From assembly GCA_036365145.1 (NCBI GenBank), contig JAEOAD010000055.1, positions 3,100,001 through 3,164,000 of the forward strand: a DNA stretch of 64,000 nt, read 5' to 3'. Source of the DNA: Orientallactaga sibirica. Its lineage: Eukaryota > Chordata > Mammalia > Rodentia > Dipodidae. The notes below the pieces were generated by a model. That model had not been told where the DNA came from and searched no databases. It worked only from the letters and a program-made list of their open reading frames with translations. Positions within the stretch are counted from its first letter, which is position 1, and each line of letters opens with the position of its first letter. Below are positions 63,928 through 64,000 of this stretch, piece after piece. Both the position numbers and the translations under genes were made by a program.

Positions 63928-64000
63928 TTTTTCTTCCTTTCTTCCTCTTCTTCTTCCTTCTCCATCTTCTTCCTCTCTCTTTCTCTCTTTCTCATTTATT
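63928..64000 (+). repeat. Pyrimidine-rich (CTT)n tract
   Basis: TTC/CTT-rich sequence running out of the window. It ends 'tctttctcatttatt', possibly the tail of another reverse DIP-type SINE. Confidence 0.75.

Noticed and set aside
28520..64000. Search for DGAT2 exons
   Set aside because: Expected from conserved gene order, but no frame resembles DGAT2 exons and no CpG-island-like first exon is present. It presumably lies beyond the window.

Overview
The window is nuclear DNA from a rodent. It is AT-rich, intron-bearing and packed with SINEs. Three features point to rodents: 7SL-derived B1 elements, ID (BC1-like) and B4/RSINE1-type SINEs, and rodent L1 3' ends. The commonest repeat is a tRNA-derived SINE of about 190-230 bp, with a head reading 'ggctggagagatggctta', a B box 'ggttcgattcc', a (CT)n stretch and an AAATAAATAAA tail. 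I recall it as the dipodoid B2-superfamily element, so a jerboa or jumping mouse (for example Jaculus) is the best guess. That species call is inference. I call this element 'DIP-type' throughout; repeat family names were assigned by eye, without RepeatMasker.

There is one real protein-coding gene. It is MOGAT2 (monoacylglycerol O-acyltransferase 2, DGAT2 family) on the + strand, represented by exons 2-6 (4566-4744, 24398-24602, 24911-25085, 25705-25904, 27604-27758) and a 3'UTR with AATAAA at 28490. All four splice junction pairs keep frame, and the DGAT2-family HPHG motif is present in exon 3. The five exons supply 914 nt. A 91-nt coding exon 1, expected upstream of base 1, would restore the family length of 334 residues. 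Intron 2 is about 19.7 kb and is swollen by nested SINE and L1 insertions.

From 28.5 kb to the end I see no gene. In other mammals DGAT2 follows MOGAT2, but no DGAT2 exon is visible here. This downstream half holds many SINEs and old L1 3' ends. It also contains a processed RPL38 pseudogene joined to a B1-like SINE (41310-41780), a recent tandem duplication of about 1.55 kb (43940-47025), a 450-bp purine-only GGAA array (58427-58872) and several microsatellites.

The most informative non-genic structures are serial insertions. Fresh SINEs repeatedly landed in the A-rich tails of earlier ones, and target-site duplications let the order be read. I found no evidence of an undescribed biological system. 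Apart from MOGAT2 the content is retroelement biology and simple repeats.
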